A stretch of DNA of 64,000 bases from Batkoa obscura (GCA_030770535.1 JASVEC010000046.1:124001-188000); one strand, 5' to 3'; positions 48,267-59,708 are shown, counted from the stretch's first letter. Notes: a model not told the origin generated them from the sequence alone. Program-made: numbers and translations.

Positions 48267-49614
48267 TTAATCTAAGACATACCAATATATCATTTGATGC
48301 TTTATAAGTTCCTTATAAAGCGTTTTATCATTAATAGGGGCAACTAACAACAACGGAGAAGTAATATAATAATCAGATTGTTTGTATTCACTTAAATGAA
48401 AAGTAACTGTAGCCTTAAAGACTTTGAGGTTTGGGAATACGAGTGAAAGAAAAACTAAATCTCTAAATGAAGCTCTAAAATGCTTTATTTCAATCTGTTT
48501 TATAAACTTACATTTGAATAAACTGTTTTTAATAATATGTTCAATTTCCGCTTTTCCAATTTTATTATGATTGCTTATTTGAATTTTTTGAATATTTCTA
48601 AATAAAGAGATGTATTTTAGTAAGTTTGCTGATATTTCTTTAATATAGATTTCTTTTAAACTTGACAATTTCATTAACTCATAGGCAACTGGAGATTTAA
48701 GACTATTGTTAACTGGTACTTTGATACCAAAAATAGTGGTATATTTGGAACTGAAATTAGTTGAAGACTCAAAATCAAAATGACCCAAGGTGATAATATT
48801 ACTACCCATAATCATCTTTAAATTCTTATTAGTTGAATCTACACGAAAAATATCACCACTGCGATCTATTAACTTTATACTCTTTAATTTCTTTAAATCT
48901 CCGAAATAATTGAAATTAAAACTATTAAACCTCCCAGCATTAATTTCTAAATCTAACCTGGAAACAAAACTTAATTTGGAATCAAGTTTGTTAGAAGGAA
49001 TAACAATTTCATCAGCTTCTAATTTTAATACTTTTAATTTATTAAATTTGGATTTAAGTACATCTAATCCATCAAGATTTAAACGCTTAACAGAATAAAC
49101 TATAAATGACTTTAACTTATTTGGATTAAAATATTGAATTATATCTTTAACAACTATATAACTTCCCGAAACTTCAAAAACTTCAATTTGATTTAAACAA
49201 TATTTATCTGAATTTAGTAATCTTTCGTCATCGTAGCCAGATATGATTAACTTCCTTAATTGTGACAATTTGGTTTTTGTTTTACTAGAATCATTATTGA
49301 CATCACCATTGTTTTCAATATAATGTATAAATAACTTTGGGTTATATTTTAAATATACAGTACCATGGCCTTCTATAATAAGATGCTTCATTAAAGAGCC
49401 ATTTTGTTCAATAAATCTTTGTTGATAAGCATCATAACAATCAAGATTCCCAGAATAATAAAGTGAATGTATTAAATTATAGTTAATGAACATAATTGAT
49501 AATCTTAAGTAAATACTTATTTAAAAAACGGTATTTAAATAGCTCTTTTGGATCTGATTGCTTAAATATCCCCTCTAGCAAGACATCTGGCAATTGATCA
49601 AACTTGAGTGACAT
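48267..49614 (-). pseudogene. F-box/LRR-like gene with one frameshift (family member 3)
   Basis: From 49614 the frame gives MSLKFDQLPDVLLEGIFKQ, then ELFKYRFLNKYLLKIINYV. At about 49485-49492 one extra base shifts it. The remaining 408 residues are open from MFINYNLIHSLYYSGN to the family C-terminus LLLVAPINDKTLYKELIKH. Blocks between include LRKLIISGYDDERL, LNQIEVFEVSGSYIVVKDII, NIITLGHFDFES and SLKEIYIKEISANLLKYISL, a string of degenerate leucine-rich repeats. The open part could in principle be translated from its own ATG at 49493, but it would lack the F-box. The defect may be an assembly error, since nothing else is broken. MITE copy 12 ends 50 bp upstream of the start. Confidence 0.8.
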
Positions 49615-49664
49615 TTTGAATTTTAACTGATGAGAAAGGAAGGTCTATTTGTTTTCTACTCAAT

Positions 49665-49771
49665 ACGTGGGGATATATTTCTGTGTTTAAGAATTTTACT
49701 AACAATTTTCCCGTTCAAATAGTGCTTGAAGGATGGAAAAAGTAATGAAGCTAAAAAAACACCCTCATATG
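49665..49771 (-). repeat. MITE-like repeat (copy 12)
   Basis: Reverse-oriented, GTGGGGATATATTTCTGTGT to ACACCCTCATATG. Lies 50 bp before the start codon of the F-box gene at 49614, inside its presumed promoter. Confidence 0.88.
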
Positions 49772-50680
49772 TTATATTCTTATACTATTCAATTTTAATA
49801 TAAAAATTTGGAGTTTATTGGTCAAATACTGGTATTATTAATTTTGTAGTTACAAAGCGTCCAATTATTTTTGTTGTTTTATTCACTTAATAATTTGAAA
49901 CTTGGGATAAATCTATTTAAAGTGGTAAACAACAAAAATAATGTATATTATATTAATCAAATAGTTATATATCAAATAATATTATACTTTATGTGATCAA
50001 AAAAAATAATTATTTTTATCATTAATGAATTTACTTTTTCATCGTTTTAACTCAACTTTCATGTATAGGCTTGATTTAAATAAATATAGCTAATATATCA
50101 ACCCACTTCATGTAATTGAATATTTATTGAATTTTCTGATAAAACAAATAAGATAAGAAATCGAATATTAGATTGATAGCATAAATAAATAAAACTAATG
50201 GAAGTCAACTGGATTACCTTTAAAGTCAACTAAAGTTATCAGTGAAAAATCAGAAGCAAATTTAATAAAGGTTTCTATAATATCTGATAAGAAAAGATTT
50301 TAATGATAATATTAGATTTTTAATAATAGATTCTAAAATATATAAGATAAGCCTGATGAAAATAATAAATAGAAAAAGCAATCTTTACAGCATCAATGTT
50401 CAAAAAGTGAAATAGTATGCTTAAGATAATATAAACAATTGTTAGCATACACTTCTCTATCTTCTATATTACTTTTTAATTTTATGCTCTTTATAATATT
50501 AATGAATTTACATTAAGATTTTTTTTAAAATATTATTTTATAATACATTAATTAATATCTAAATGTATTATAAATATCAGTGATTTATTATACAGATAAT
50601 TATCACTTTCATAGCATAATAAAAAAAGTATTCAAAGTTAAAATTTAAACACTTTTGTTAAAATAAAAAAGCAAGTAGTA
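49772..50680. other. Intergenic, very AT-rich
   Basis: No gene or repeat recognised. Confidence 0.4.
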
Positions 50681-50794
50681 TTGGGGATGTTTTTTTTTCA
50701 TTACTTTTTCCATTACTTTTTCCATTTTTTTAAGCGCTACTTGAGTGGAAAAATTGTTAATAAAATCTTTAAACAAAAAACACATTCCCATATG
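50681..50794 (+). repeat. MITE-like repeat with an internal duplication (copy 13)
   Basis: TTGGGGATGT to ACATTCCCA, about 8 bp longer than its relatives because CATTACTTTTTC is tandemly duplicated near the left end. The flanks read TAT on both sides. Confidence 0.85.
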
Positions 50795-50906
50795 GATCTG
50801 TTTAAATTGGGAGATTAATAAATGGCTTAAATTTTATCAGCAATGTTGTAATATTTTCAACTAAATAAACATTACAAGACTTCTTGTTTTAAAAAACATA
50901 TCAAAG

Positions 50907-50974
50907 TATGAAAATTTCGGACTTACATGAGATATTCAAATATGAAAATTTCGGACTTATATGAAATATTCGAA
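50907..50974. repeat. 34-bp tandem duplication
   Basis: Two adjacent copies of a 34-bp unit starting TATGAAAATTTCGGACTTA, with four differences, about 160 bp upstream of the reductase gene. Confidence 0.85.
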
Positions 50975-51138
50975 TCTAAAATAAAAAATTTAACTCCGAT
51001 TTTTTCAAAGGTACTAATAACCAGAGTTATATTATGTAAAGAACTAATGAATGATGTTTTTTCATTAGTAATGGGTATGACGATAGTAATATTTAAATAG
51101 GGCTATTAATCGAAACATAAAAATTTATAATATATCCA

Positions 51139-52181
51139 ATGGTTAAAAACAGCAAAGTAGTTTATCAAAGTGTTCCACGTGGCCTACCAAAAGTCGATGA
51201 AACCTTCAAAGTGGTCTATGAGGATATTGATATAGATAATATTAAACTAACTCACGAAGAGCTTTTAGTGAAAATTATGTATATTTCGATTGATCCATAT
51301 ACACGTTGGCGAATGGGAGATGAAGATACAAAAAATATAGTATCATCTTTTAAGATAGGGTCACCAATCCGTAGTGGGGCTATTGCACAGGTTTTAAAAT
51401 CCAAAACCGACCAGTATAAAGTAGGGGATTTTGTTATAACCATTGGAGATTGGGCAAAATACTCTATTGTAGATGTAAATGTAACGAGCCTATCCCAAAA
51501 GAAAGAAATTTACAAATACCGCTATCCTATTATTTAAGTATCGTGGGTATATTAGGAGCTACTGCTTACGTTGGTTTGCACACTACCTGTGAACCTATAA
51601 AAAGAGGAGAAACTATTTTTGTTTCAGCAGCTTCAGGTGCTGTAGGACAAATTGTTGGACAGTACAGTAAATTATTAGGATTAAATGTGGTCGGGTCTGC
51701 AGGCAGTGATGAAAAAGTTGACTTCCTTTTAAATGAATTAAAGTTTGATTCAGCCTTTAATTATAAGAACGAAAAGGATTTTGTTTCAGCTCTTAAACAG
51801 CATTGCCCTAACGGGATTGATATTTATTTTGATAATGTAGGTGGAGAAATGTTGGATGCAGTATTGGAAGTAGCTAATAATGAATGCCGTATAAGCGTAT
51901 GTGGTATGATTTCCCAATACAACAGCACCAATAATAGGGAGGGTTTACATAATTCTATGAACATTTTAAGCAAAAGGATTAAAATGCAAGGGTTTGGTGT
52001 TGCTTTTAGAAGAGATCTTTGGCCAAAATCTAATCAAGTTTTTATTAACTATTTGGAAGAAGGCAAAATTCAATATAAAGAACATTTATCTTTTGGTATT
52101 GAAAGTTTACCTGAGGCGTTTATTGGTATGCTTCAAGGTAGAAACTTTGGCAAGGCTATAGTCAAAGTTGATGATATTTAA
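51139..52181 (+). CDS. Medium-chain NADP-dependent alkenal/prostaglandin reductase-like protein, with one frameshift
   Basis: Zinc-free MDR family (prostaglandin reductase / leukotriene B4 dehydrogenase type), which reduces the double bond of enals and enones. The first frame (51139 to about 51475) gives VVYQSVPRGLPKVDETFKVV, MYISIDPYTRWRMGDE and QYKVGDFVITIGDWAKYSIV. The second frame (about 51475-52181) gives LGATAYVGLHTTCEPIKRGE, the nucleotide-binding AASGAVGQIVGQYSKLLG, NGIDIYFDNVGGEMLDAVL, GMISQYN and GRNFGKAIVKV. The frames join near 51470-51480 only if one base is added; no intron of believable length fits. Either the gene is freshly broken or the sequence lacks a base. All expected blocks are present. 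Confidence 0.82.
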
Positions 52182-53250
52182 CTTTTATTTTATGCTATTT
52201 GTAAAATAATTAATAAAGTCTTTTCATAAGGTCTAAGTATATCTTATTAATAGTTATAAATTAATTTTTATCATTAAATCTTCTTAAATATAGACCTCCT
52301 GTTTGTTTAACTTTTTAATTCTATATATGCAATTTTTTTATGCATCTACTAGAAAATTATTAAAAAGACTTAAATAATACAGATTCAAAGATATATTATA
52401 AATACATTTAAAATCCAATTCTACAAAAAAATAAACTTATAGCTTGTTAATAAAATAGTCTATTCTTCCTTCAATACAGGATTTTGTAGAAGATACACAG
52501 TAATTACTATCAACTATGTTGTGTTTATCGGCTGATTATAGTTAAAAGATTATGAGCTGCTTTAAAGCTCATAAGCATGAGTTTGTTTAGAATATTGGGA
52601 TTTATTAAATCTAAAAGTAAAGATATGCAAACTTACAGCAACAATCTTGTTATAACACACAATTTAATATTCATTTAATAATTGAATTTCATTCTCAATA
52701 TGTATGGGCTGTTAATATCGCTATTATATAATATAGAATTTTATCATTAATACAGCTTTGGTGAAATAAACATAAATGCAAAATTGTACAAACCAATCAG
52801 CAAATTAAAGATAAAGACATAAAAAGAATATACATCTTTGAAATTGTTTATAAAGGATAGGTATTGTAAAAATTATACTATTTTTTGATGATATATATAG
52901 TATTTATCCCAATACCTTGGAAAATTTTTGATTCTTGTATATTTGATAAATTTGTATAGACTTTTACTCTACTGTTAATATGTAAGGCTCAATTGTGTAA
53001 AGTGGGCCTGCTATTATTATAATAAAATTAATATTATGGTAAATTGGGAAATACTGGTCATTAAATCATAAATAAATTTCGAGTAAGCTAGCTACTAAAG
53101 AAATAGAATAGATATAAACGCATCTATTTACAGACTTTAATAATTAAAAATATCCCGTTTAAGCAATGTGTAGTTAAATTGCTGTTGACTATAAAAATCA
53201 ATTATCAATCAATCAATACACTTAATACTATATACCATTTTTATAATTAC
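52182..53250. other. Intergenic, AT-rich, with one perfect hairpin
   Basis: A perfect 9-bp stem TTATGAGCT/AGCTCATAA with a 7-nt loop lies at 52550-52574. Nothing else recognised. Confidence 0.45.
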
Positions 53251-54600
53251 TGATAAAAATGAGATTCCTTGGATTACCTCTCGCTATTATCATTAGCGCC
53301 TACTTATAGATTGTTTTCTTTTAAATGTACACACAATGGAATCAACTAGGCGTTTTATATTTAATATTTGATGATAGTCTAATAGATTATATTCCACAAA
53401 TATTAAATACTTTGTGTTTAAAGTGCTTAAAGCCACTTTTTCTTTATTGGATTTAATGCCAAATAAAAACCTGAGTTTATTAAATATATATGAAAGTCAT
53501 CAAACTGCTCCTTATAGCTATATTCATAGGCGTTTATCTGAACTATCTACTTGTACTTTTAAATAAGAAATGAGCACCCAAAGTTTAGTCCTTCACTTTT
53601 TGGGACAAATTTTTTAAGCACTATATATGAAAAGTCTCCAGTTAAGAAAAAATCAGGTTACTATTGTTATTTTAAATATTTGGTCTATATCCAAGTTGGT
53701 TTTAATATATATACTAATGATTGAAAAGTAAAAAATCCCAACCTTAATTTAATTTATAAAATTTATGTTAGTAAAGCTAAAAAAGCAGGCCTTAAAACTC
53801 GGATTTTACTCCAAAGCAATATAACCTCACTAAAAAAACGCAAAAATTAATAAAGGTATTAATTTGATAAAATCAAAAGGTTTTGCCTTTGTAGCTTCAG
53901 AAAAATGTTTTAGAAGGGGCCTTTACTTATCGCGATACTCCTGCTCAACAAAATACTATTGATAAAAAAGAAAAAAATGCTAAACTAGGAATCCTAACTC
54001 TTTTTCCAGTAAGTGGAACCATTTCTGTTGAAATGGGTAGCAGAAAAACCATTCCAGAGACAGAAAACTCTGCTAGTAGAGAGGGAAATACAGTAGTCAC
54101 CACAAAAAATCAGGCTCCTCCTAGAAGAAAAGAAGATAAAACATTCAATTTAAAAGCCTAAGCTCTTATTAACTAAGAGAAAAATCAGTTACTCCAGAAA
54201 ATAAAAATAACTTTGGTACAAAATCAAGTTTTCTAGCAACCAAGTTTAAAAGCGCTACTGGGTTGAAAATAGTAATGGAAGATCTCAGCTCATAAGAAGA
54301 GGCATAACAGTTTATCACCCAACCCATACTTTAGAAAATGCAACCAAAAGCTACATAATTAATAAAGAGACCTTTAGTTGTAACAGATTATGTACTCTGG
54401 GTTCTCTAAGATGGGAAATTTGTAGGATCTTAATCTGAAGGGAAAAATAAAACAGCTTTTTATATTCCAGTTTATTCTGTTAAACCAACAACTATTAGTA
54501 ATTTGTTTGATTGGACTATGTTTCCTAGTTAATTTATGCTAATTAGATCAGCTTTTCTTAACTCAATGCCTAAAAAGTTAATTTGATTTGAATTATATGA
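53250..54600 (+). pseudogene. Decayed gene of unknown family
   Basis: Several plus-strand pieces have protein-like composition in changing frames: FDDSLIDYIPQILNTLCLK near 53370, EGAFTYRDTPAQQNTIDKK and GILTLFPVSGTISVEMGSRK near 53920-54050, RRGITVYHPTHTLENATKS near 54300, and NKTAFYIPVYSVKPTTISNL near 54460. They keep one order and strand but are interrupted many times. I do not recognise the family. The exact ends are uncertain. Confidence 0.4.
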
Positions 54601-54640
54601 ACAATATTTGCCTATAATATTCAAAGAGTTAATAAAACAT

Positions 54641-54745
54641 CGAATATGTTTTTTTTGGCTTCATTACTTTTTCCATCTTTTAAGCGCTATTTGAGCAGAA
54701 AAATTGTTAGTAAAATCCTTAAACATAAAAATACATCCTTATATA
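54641..54745 (+). repeat. MITE-like repeat (copy 14)
   Basis: GAATATGTTTTTTTTGGCTT to ATACATCCTTATATA; core AAGCGCTATTTGAGCAGAAA. Confidence 0.87.
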
Positions 54746-54835
54746 ATGATTTAGAACTGTGTTAGAGACTTTTGCTTTTTAATAGAAAATTTGTTTTTAT
54801 AGAATTTTAAGCGAAGTTTTTAAAATACAAAATAT

Positions 54836-54889
54836 TTAAAAATTGGATAAAACAATGAAACTAATTTAACATCTTCGTATATTAATAAA
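54836..54889 (-). repeat. Partial MITE-like fragment (copy 15)
   Basis: Only the half AAAACAATGAAACTAATTTA ... CATCTTCGTAT resembles the family end. Weak; listed because it lies 90 bp from copy 14 in inverted orientation. The rest of 54890-55859 holds nothing I recognise beyond the promoter of the glucanase that follows. Confidence 0.4.
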
Positions 54890-55859
54890 TAATATACCAT
54901 TTTTGTCATCGATATTTATAAAATCCTCCAAAAGTATTTATATTTAAGAATGATATCAACAAGCTAATAAAATTCAAAATGGAGTTTGAATATTATTTTT
55001 TAAATTCAATAACCCCGTCATTGTGCTTTGATAAAGATTAAACTTAAATTATAAATAACATTTCTTAAAAAGTCGTCACCTTTTTAATTAACTTGTCATT
55101 ATTCTGTGAGAAATTTAATAAATATTCTCGAAATTTAATTGGTTTTATTGAAAATTTCAAAATATTAACCTATTTATCAAATTATCTGATATAAAAAACT
55201 TCAAGAATAAAGCCATTTTAAACACTCAAGACATATTCTTTATCAAAAGTGTAAGCATCATCATTAGAAAATGAAGTTAACGTTTTTGATTTTAAATGTT
55301 ATGACTAGTTATTTGAGTGGGATATAAGAGTCCTTAAGGTATTAGAAATTTTATTAATAAGCATGAGGACATTTGGGAAAGGAGATACATGCTGAGTAGA
55401 TTCTTTTTATAGATTTGTATACTTCAATTCCCGGTTTATTCATAGAGGTTTACAATCATTGGAATATTAAATTTTAGAAAGTTCGGGTTGAGCTTTTACA
55501 ATCGATATAATGTTCATAAGTTGTAGTAACAGCTTAAACAAGAAAGTAAGAAAATTCTTGTATTTCTTTATAGAAAGAAAAACATTATAATTCAATGTTT
55601 TAATTATTAAGTCAATATTTTCAGTAAGCCATTAAAATAATTTCTAATTAAACTTGCTTAATTTAACAAGTTTATTTAGAACATTTTGTTATGGTTAAAA
55701 ATGAATAGTAATCTACACTTACCTCATGATAGAGTAATAAAAGTTATTAAAAAAATGAATTTGGAATAAATATATAAACTGTAGAATTGAAATGTAAGAT
55801 GAATATTACTTTTGAAACTATTTAATTTCTCTCACACTTTTAATAATTTATAATTTATA

Positions 55860-57422
55860 ATGGATACTAAAAAAACACAAAAGAGCAAAAAAAGATGCTG
55901 TATATTTTCCATTGTTAGCATATTAGTCTTAGTTATAGTTGCTGTCTTACTTGTAGTCTTTTTGGTTGTAATACCAAATCAAAACAAAGGTGCTCAACAA
56001 TCCCAAACTTTAAATGAAGATAATAATGATAATCAAGAAAATAACAATACAAATGATAACTCAGATGATTTAAATGATATTGATACATCAACAGAGAAAC
56101 CTAATTTACTTGTCATACCTAAAGGTTTAGGTTCTTTTGATGATAGTGCAAGAGCCAATTCATATTCACCTCCTCTGAATCAACCTTTTAAATATGGTAC
56201 TGATATGAAGATTCGGGGAGTTAATTTAGGTGGTTGGTTAGTACCTGAGCCTTTCATTGTCCCTTCTATTTTTGAAGATCATGTTAATGAAGGAGTAGTA
56301 GATGAATGGACATTATGTTCAACTATAGGAAAGCAAAAATGTAGTGAGAGATTATTAAACCATTACGATACCTGGGTAACTGAAGATGATATAAAAACAA
56401 TAGCTAATGCTGGATTAAATCATGTACGTATACCTATTGGATATTGGCAATTTGATATACAAGATAACGAACCCTTTATTTATGGAGGTTGGAAATATTT
56501 ACTACGTGGTATTCAATGGTGCAGAAAATATGGAATAAGAGTAATGATTGATTTTCATGCAGCACCAGGTTCACAGAATGGATGGAATCATTCGGGTAGG
56601 TCAGGAGAAATAAGGTTTTTGAACAAAACAAATCCATATTCTAAACAAAATGTACAAAGATTTCGAAAAATTGTAGCTAATGTAGTGAAATTCTTTTCCA
56701 AAAAAGAATTTAGTAATGTAGTTACTATGATTGGTGTATTAAATGAACCAGCTGTTATGTTAACAGATAAAGAAACTACACTGGCTTTTTATAAAGACTC
56801 ATACAAGGATATTCAAACATCTATTAATAATAAAACTAATAATTTATTATTAGCATATCATGATGGATTCGTTGGTTTAAAATCGTGGGAAGATACAATG
56901 CCAAAAAGCTTATTCCCTAACGCTGTCATGGATTCTCATAGCTATATTATATTTGATGCTGGACTTATTGTTAAACCCTTAGATGAAATTAATAATTTTC
57001 CTTGTACTGCATGGGCTAATGATTTTAAACAAAGTGCAAATACATTTGGTCCAACAATTTGTGGAGAATTTTCAGTAGCTTCTAATGATTGTGGTAAATG
57101 GTTAAACGGAATTAATTTGGGTACTCGCTATGAAGGTACTTTTCCATCTAGTACACCAGTATGTGATAATTGTACTTGTAAAGGCACACAAGATTATAAG
57201 AACTTTAGTAAAAACTATAAACAATTTTTATTAAAATTTGCAGAAAAACAAATGGATGCGTTTGAACAAGGTTCAGGTTGGTTTTTTTGGAACTTTAAAA
57301 CAGAAGACCATATTAATCCTCATTGGGATTATTTTGTTGGGCTAAAAGAAGGTTGGATTCCAAAGGATGCTAATAATAGGACTTATGGTTGTGATTTAAT
57401 TTCAAGTGTTTCTTCTAATTAA
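55860..57422 (+). CDS. Membrane-anchored exo-beta-1,3-glucanase, GH5 (paralogue 1)
   Basis: Single exon, 520 residues. A short Lys-rich cytosolic tail, one membrane anchor (about residues 13-38, CCIFSIVSILVLVIVAVLLV onwards) and an Asn/Asp-rich linker precede a GH5 (Exg/ExgD-like) domain. Blocks: KIRGVNLGGWLVPEPFIVPS, GLNHVRIPIGYWQF, IRVMIDFHAAPGSQNGWNHS, GVLNEPAVM with acid/base Glu296, DGFVGLKSWEDTMP, VMDSHSYIIFD and CGEFSVASNDCGKWLNG with nucleophile Glu403. It should trim beta-1,3-glucan at the cell surface for wall remodelling; this follows from the family. A 385-bp stretch (56191-56575) is identical to the next gene. Both lie head-to-tail 534 bp apart. Intact, no intron. Confidence 0.93.
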   Translation: MDTKKTQKSKKRCCIFSIVSILVLVIVAVLLVVFLVVIPNQNKGAQQSQTLNEDNNDNQENNNTNDNSDDLNDIDTSTEKPNLLVIPKGLGSFDDSARANSYSPPLNQPFKYGTDMKIRGVNLGGWLVPEPFIVPSIFEDHVNEGVVDEWTLCSTIGKQKCSERLLNHYDTWVTEDDIKTIANAGLNHVRIPIGYWQFDIQDNEPFIYGGWKYLLRGIQWCRKYGIRVMIDFHAAPGSQNGWNHSGRSGEIRFLNKTNPYSKQNVQRFRKIVANVVKFFSKKEFSNVVTMIGVLNEPAVMLTDKETTLAFYKDSYKDIQTSINNKTNNLLLAYHDGFVGLKSWEDTMPKSLFPNAVMDSHSYIIFDAGLIVKPLDEINNFPCTAWANDFKQSANTFGPTICGEFSVASNDCGKWLNGINLGTRYEGTFPSSTPVCDNCTCKGTQDYKNFSKNYKQFLLKFAEKQMDAFEQGSGWFFWNFKTEDHINPHWDYFVGLKEGWIPKDANNRTYGCDLISSVSSN

Positions 57423-57956
57423 TAGCTTTATGTTAAGTTTAAATAAATAAATTATGCAATGTTTACATTAAGCTTGATAAAGTTATGATACAAATGCTTA
57501 AATCATACTTTAAAACATGAATTAATTTCAAATTAATTTTGTTTCAACTTTACTAATATTTTTTAAGCTTATTATATAATAAATAATATAAAAATAAAAT
57601 AAAAATAAACAGGAATATACATAAAATTGAGGTTAATACACATATTAGTTATAGTCTATTTTCAGTAAATTTAAGAGTAGCAAATAAATTCAATACTATT
57701 TTGCTTTATTAATAGTCTAATTTTTAAGCATAAAGATTAACTAAAAATGAAACTATGGCAATATTCGTTAATGATTGCAGTTAAATTTTATAAATAGAAG
57801 ATTAAATCAATAAAGCCTTGAAATTAAGTTAAATAAAATATATAAATAAACGACAACTGAAAAATAGTTAAGTAAACTTTGTATAAAAACAAAATATTTT
57901 ATTTATTTAATTTATCCTCTACTTTTTATATACATTTAATTTAAATAAAACAAGTA
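57423..57956. other. Spacer between the two glucanase genes
   Basis: AT-rich, with no similarity by eye to the region upstream of paralogue 1 and no repeat. Confidence 0.45.
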
Positions 57957-59471
57957 ATGGACTCTCCTAGCAAAGAAGAATTAAACAATCGAACCCAAAG
58001 AAAGTCCTTTTTTATTCGATACAAATGGTGGATAATAGCCTTAATAAGTTTTCTATTATTAGTAGCCATTGTTTTATTAGTAGTGTTTTTAGTAGTATTA
58101 CCAAATCAACGAAAAAGTAATTTAACTAAAGATTCTACTGCTACTGTAAAAGATGGCTTAGTACAAAAGCCTGATCTTTCAATAATACCTAAAGATTTAG
58201 GTTCTTTTGATGATAGTGCAAGAGCTAATCCAAATGTACCACCTTTAAATCAGCCATTCCAATATGGTACTGATATGAAGATTCGGGGAGTTAATTTAGG
58301 TGGTTGGTTAGTACCTGAGCCTTTCATTGTCCCTTCTATTTTTGAAGATCATGTTAATGAAGGAGTAGTAGATGAATGGACATTATGTTCAACTATAGGA
58401 AAGCAAAAATGTAGTGAGAGATTATTAAACCATTACGATACCTGGGTAACTGAAGATGATATAAAAACAATAGCTAATGCTGGATTAAATCATGTACGTA
58501 TACCTATTGGATATTGGCAATTTGATATACAAGATAACGAACCCTTTATTTATGGAGGTTGGAAATATTTACTACGTGGTATTCAATGGTGCAGAAAATA
58601 TGGAATAAGAGTAATGATTGATTTTCATGCAGCACCAGGTTCACAAAATGGATGGAATCATTCTGGACGACAAGGAGAGATTCGATTTTTAAATAAGAAT
58701 TATACAGAGTCTCCAGAATACGTTGAAAGATTCCTTGGTATTGTATTAGATGTAGTGAGATATTTTGATCAAGATGAATTTAAAAATGTAGTTACTCAAA
58801 TTGGTGTATTAAATGAACCAGCTATTTATAAAACGGATCAAGCATTGACCTTAGAATTCTACAAAAATAGTTTCAACGAAATAAGAAAAATTAATTCTAA
58901 TAGAGATACTATGCCTTTATTAATTTATCATGAAGGTTTTCTAGGTTTATCTAAATGGGAAGGTACAATGCCTTCAGATAAATTCCCTAAGGTGGTTTTA
59001 GATTCACATAACTATATTATATTTGATCAAAATTTAATAACAAAACCTTTAAATGAAATCAATAACTTTCCTTGTGATGCATGGGTCCAAGATTTCAAAA
59101 AATCAATGACCAATTTTGGTATGACAATGTGCGGTGAGTTCTCCGTAGCTACTAATGATTGTGGCAAATGGTTGAATGGTATAAAGTTAGGATCTCGTTA
59201 TGATGGTACTTTTGAATCCGATAAACCAGCTTGTCCAACATGTACATGTAAAGGTAAAGAAGATTATTCAAAGTATAGTCAACAAGATAAAGAATATTTA
59301 AAAACATTTGCTGAAAAACAAATGAGTGCATTTGAATCTGGGATTGGTTGGTACTTTTGGAATTTTAAAACGGAGAATCATGTCAATCCAGATTGGGACT
59401 ACTTTCTAGGTTTAAAGGAAGGTTGGTTACCAAAAGATGCTAATAAGAGAACTTATTCTTGTGCTTCTTAA
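57957..59471 (+). CDS. Membrane-anchored exo-beta-1,3-glucanase, GH5 (paralogue 2)
   Basis: Single exon, 504 residues, tandem duplicate of the gene before it. Membrane anchor at about residues 24-50 (WWIIALISFLLLVAIVLLVV); the linker is shorter than in paralogue 1. The GH5 domain is complete, with acid/base Glu287 (VLNEPAIY) and nucleophile Glu394 (CGEFSVATNDCGKW). Outside the shared tract (58261-58645) the two genes differ at many silent and replacement sites; inside it there is no difference. The C-terminal Cys-rich stretch CPTCTCKGKEDY is shared by both and may form disulphides. Function as for paralogue 1. Confidence 0.93.
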   Translation: MDSPSKEELNNRTQRKSFFIRYKWWIIALISFLLLVAIVLLVVFLVVLPNQRKSNLTKDSTATVKDGLVQKPDLSIIPKDLGSFDDSARANPNVPPLNQPFQYGTDMKIRGVNLGGWLVPEPFIVPSIFEDHVNEGVVDEWTLCSTIGKQKCSERLLNHYDTWVTEDDIKTIANAGLNHVRIPIGYWQFDIQDNEPFIYGGWKYLLRGIQWCRKYGIRVMIDFHAAPGSQNGWNHSGRQGEIRFLNKNYTESPEYVERFLGIVLDVVRYFDQDEFKNVVTQIGVLNEPAIYKTDQALTLEFYKNSFNEIRKINSNRDTMPLLIYHEGFLGLSKWEGTMPSDKFPKVVLDSHNYIIFDQNLITKPLNEINNFPCDAWVQDFKKSMTNFGMTMCGEFSVATNDCGKWLNGIKLGSRYDGTFESDKPACPTCTCKGKEDYSKYSQQDKEYLKTFAEKQMSAFESGIGWYFWNFKTENHVNPDWDYFLGLKEGWLPKDANKRTYSCAS

Positions 59472-59626
59472 AAAATATGCATTTTCTTATATTATCAATA
59501 AAGTTATATTATTTTATTACCTTATCTTAATTTATAAAATTATTTTGTATCTATTCAAAACTTGTCTAAAAAACTTAAAGAACGGAAAAGCTTGCTTATT
59601 CAGTCAAAAAAGTTACCTGTCGGATA

Positions 59627-59708
59627 CGACACCTGCAGGATTTGAACCTGCGCGGGGAAACCCCATGAGCTTTCTAGGCTCACGCCTTAACCGCTCGGCC
59701 AAAGTGTC
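59627..59708 (-). tRNA. tRNA-Ser (AGA)
   Basis: Class II cloverleaf on the minus strand. Acceptor GACACTT pairs with AGGTGTC (one G-U) with discriminator G. D arm GGCCGAGCGGTTAAGGC, anticodon stem TGAGC/GCTCA enclosing CTAGAAA (anticodon AGA), long variable arm ATGGGGTTTCCCCGC, and T arm GCAGGTTCAAATCCTGC. No intron. Its 3' end lies 156 bp from the glucanase stop. Confidence 0.95.

Noticed and set aside
51465-51485. Programmed frameshift or mini-intron in the reductase
   Set aside because: No slippery heptamer is visible and any GT-AG pair here would give an intron of 14-21 nt, far below the others in the window.
52550-52574. Perfect 9-bp hairpin as a transcription terminator
   Set aside because: Intrinsic terminators do not apply to RNA polymerase II genes; it is 370 bp from the nearest stop and may be chance in AT-rich DNA.
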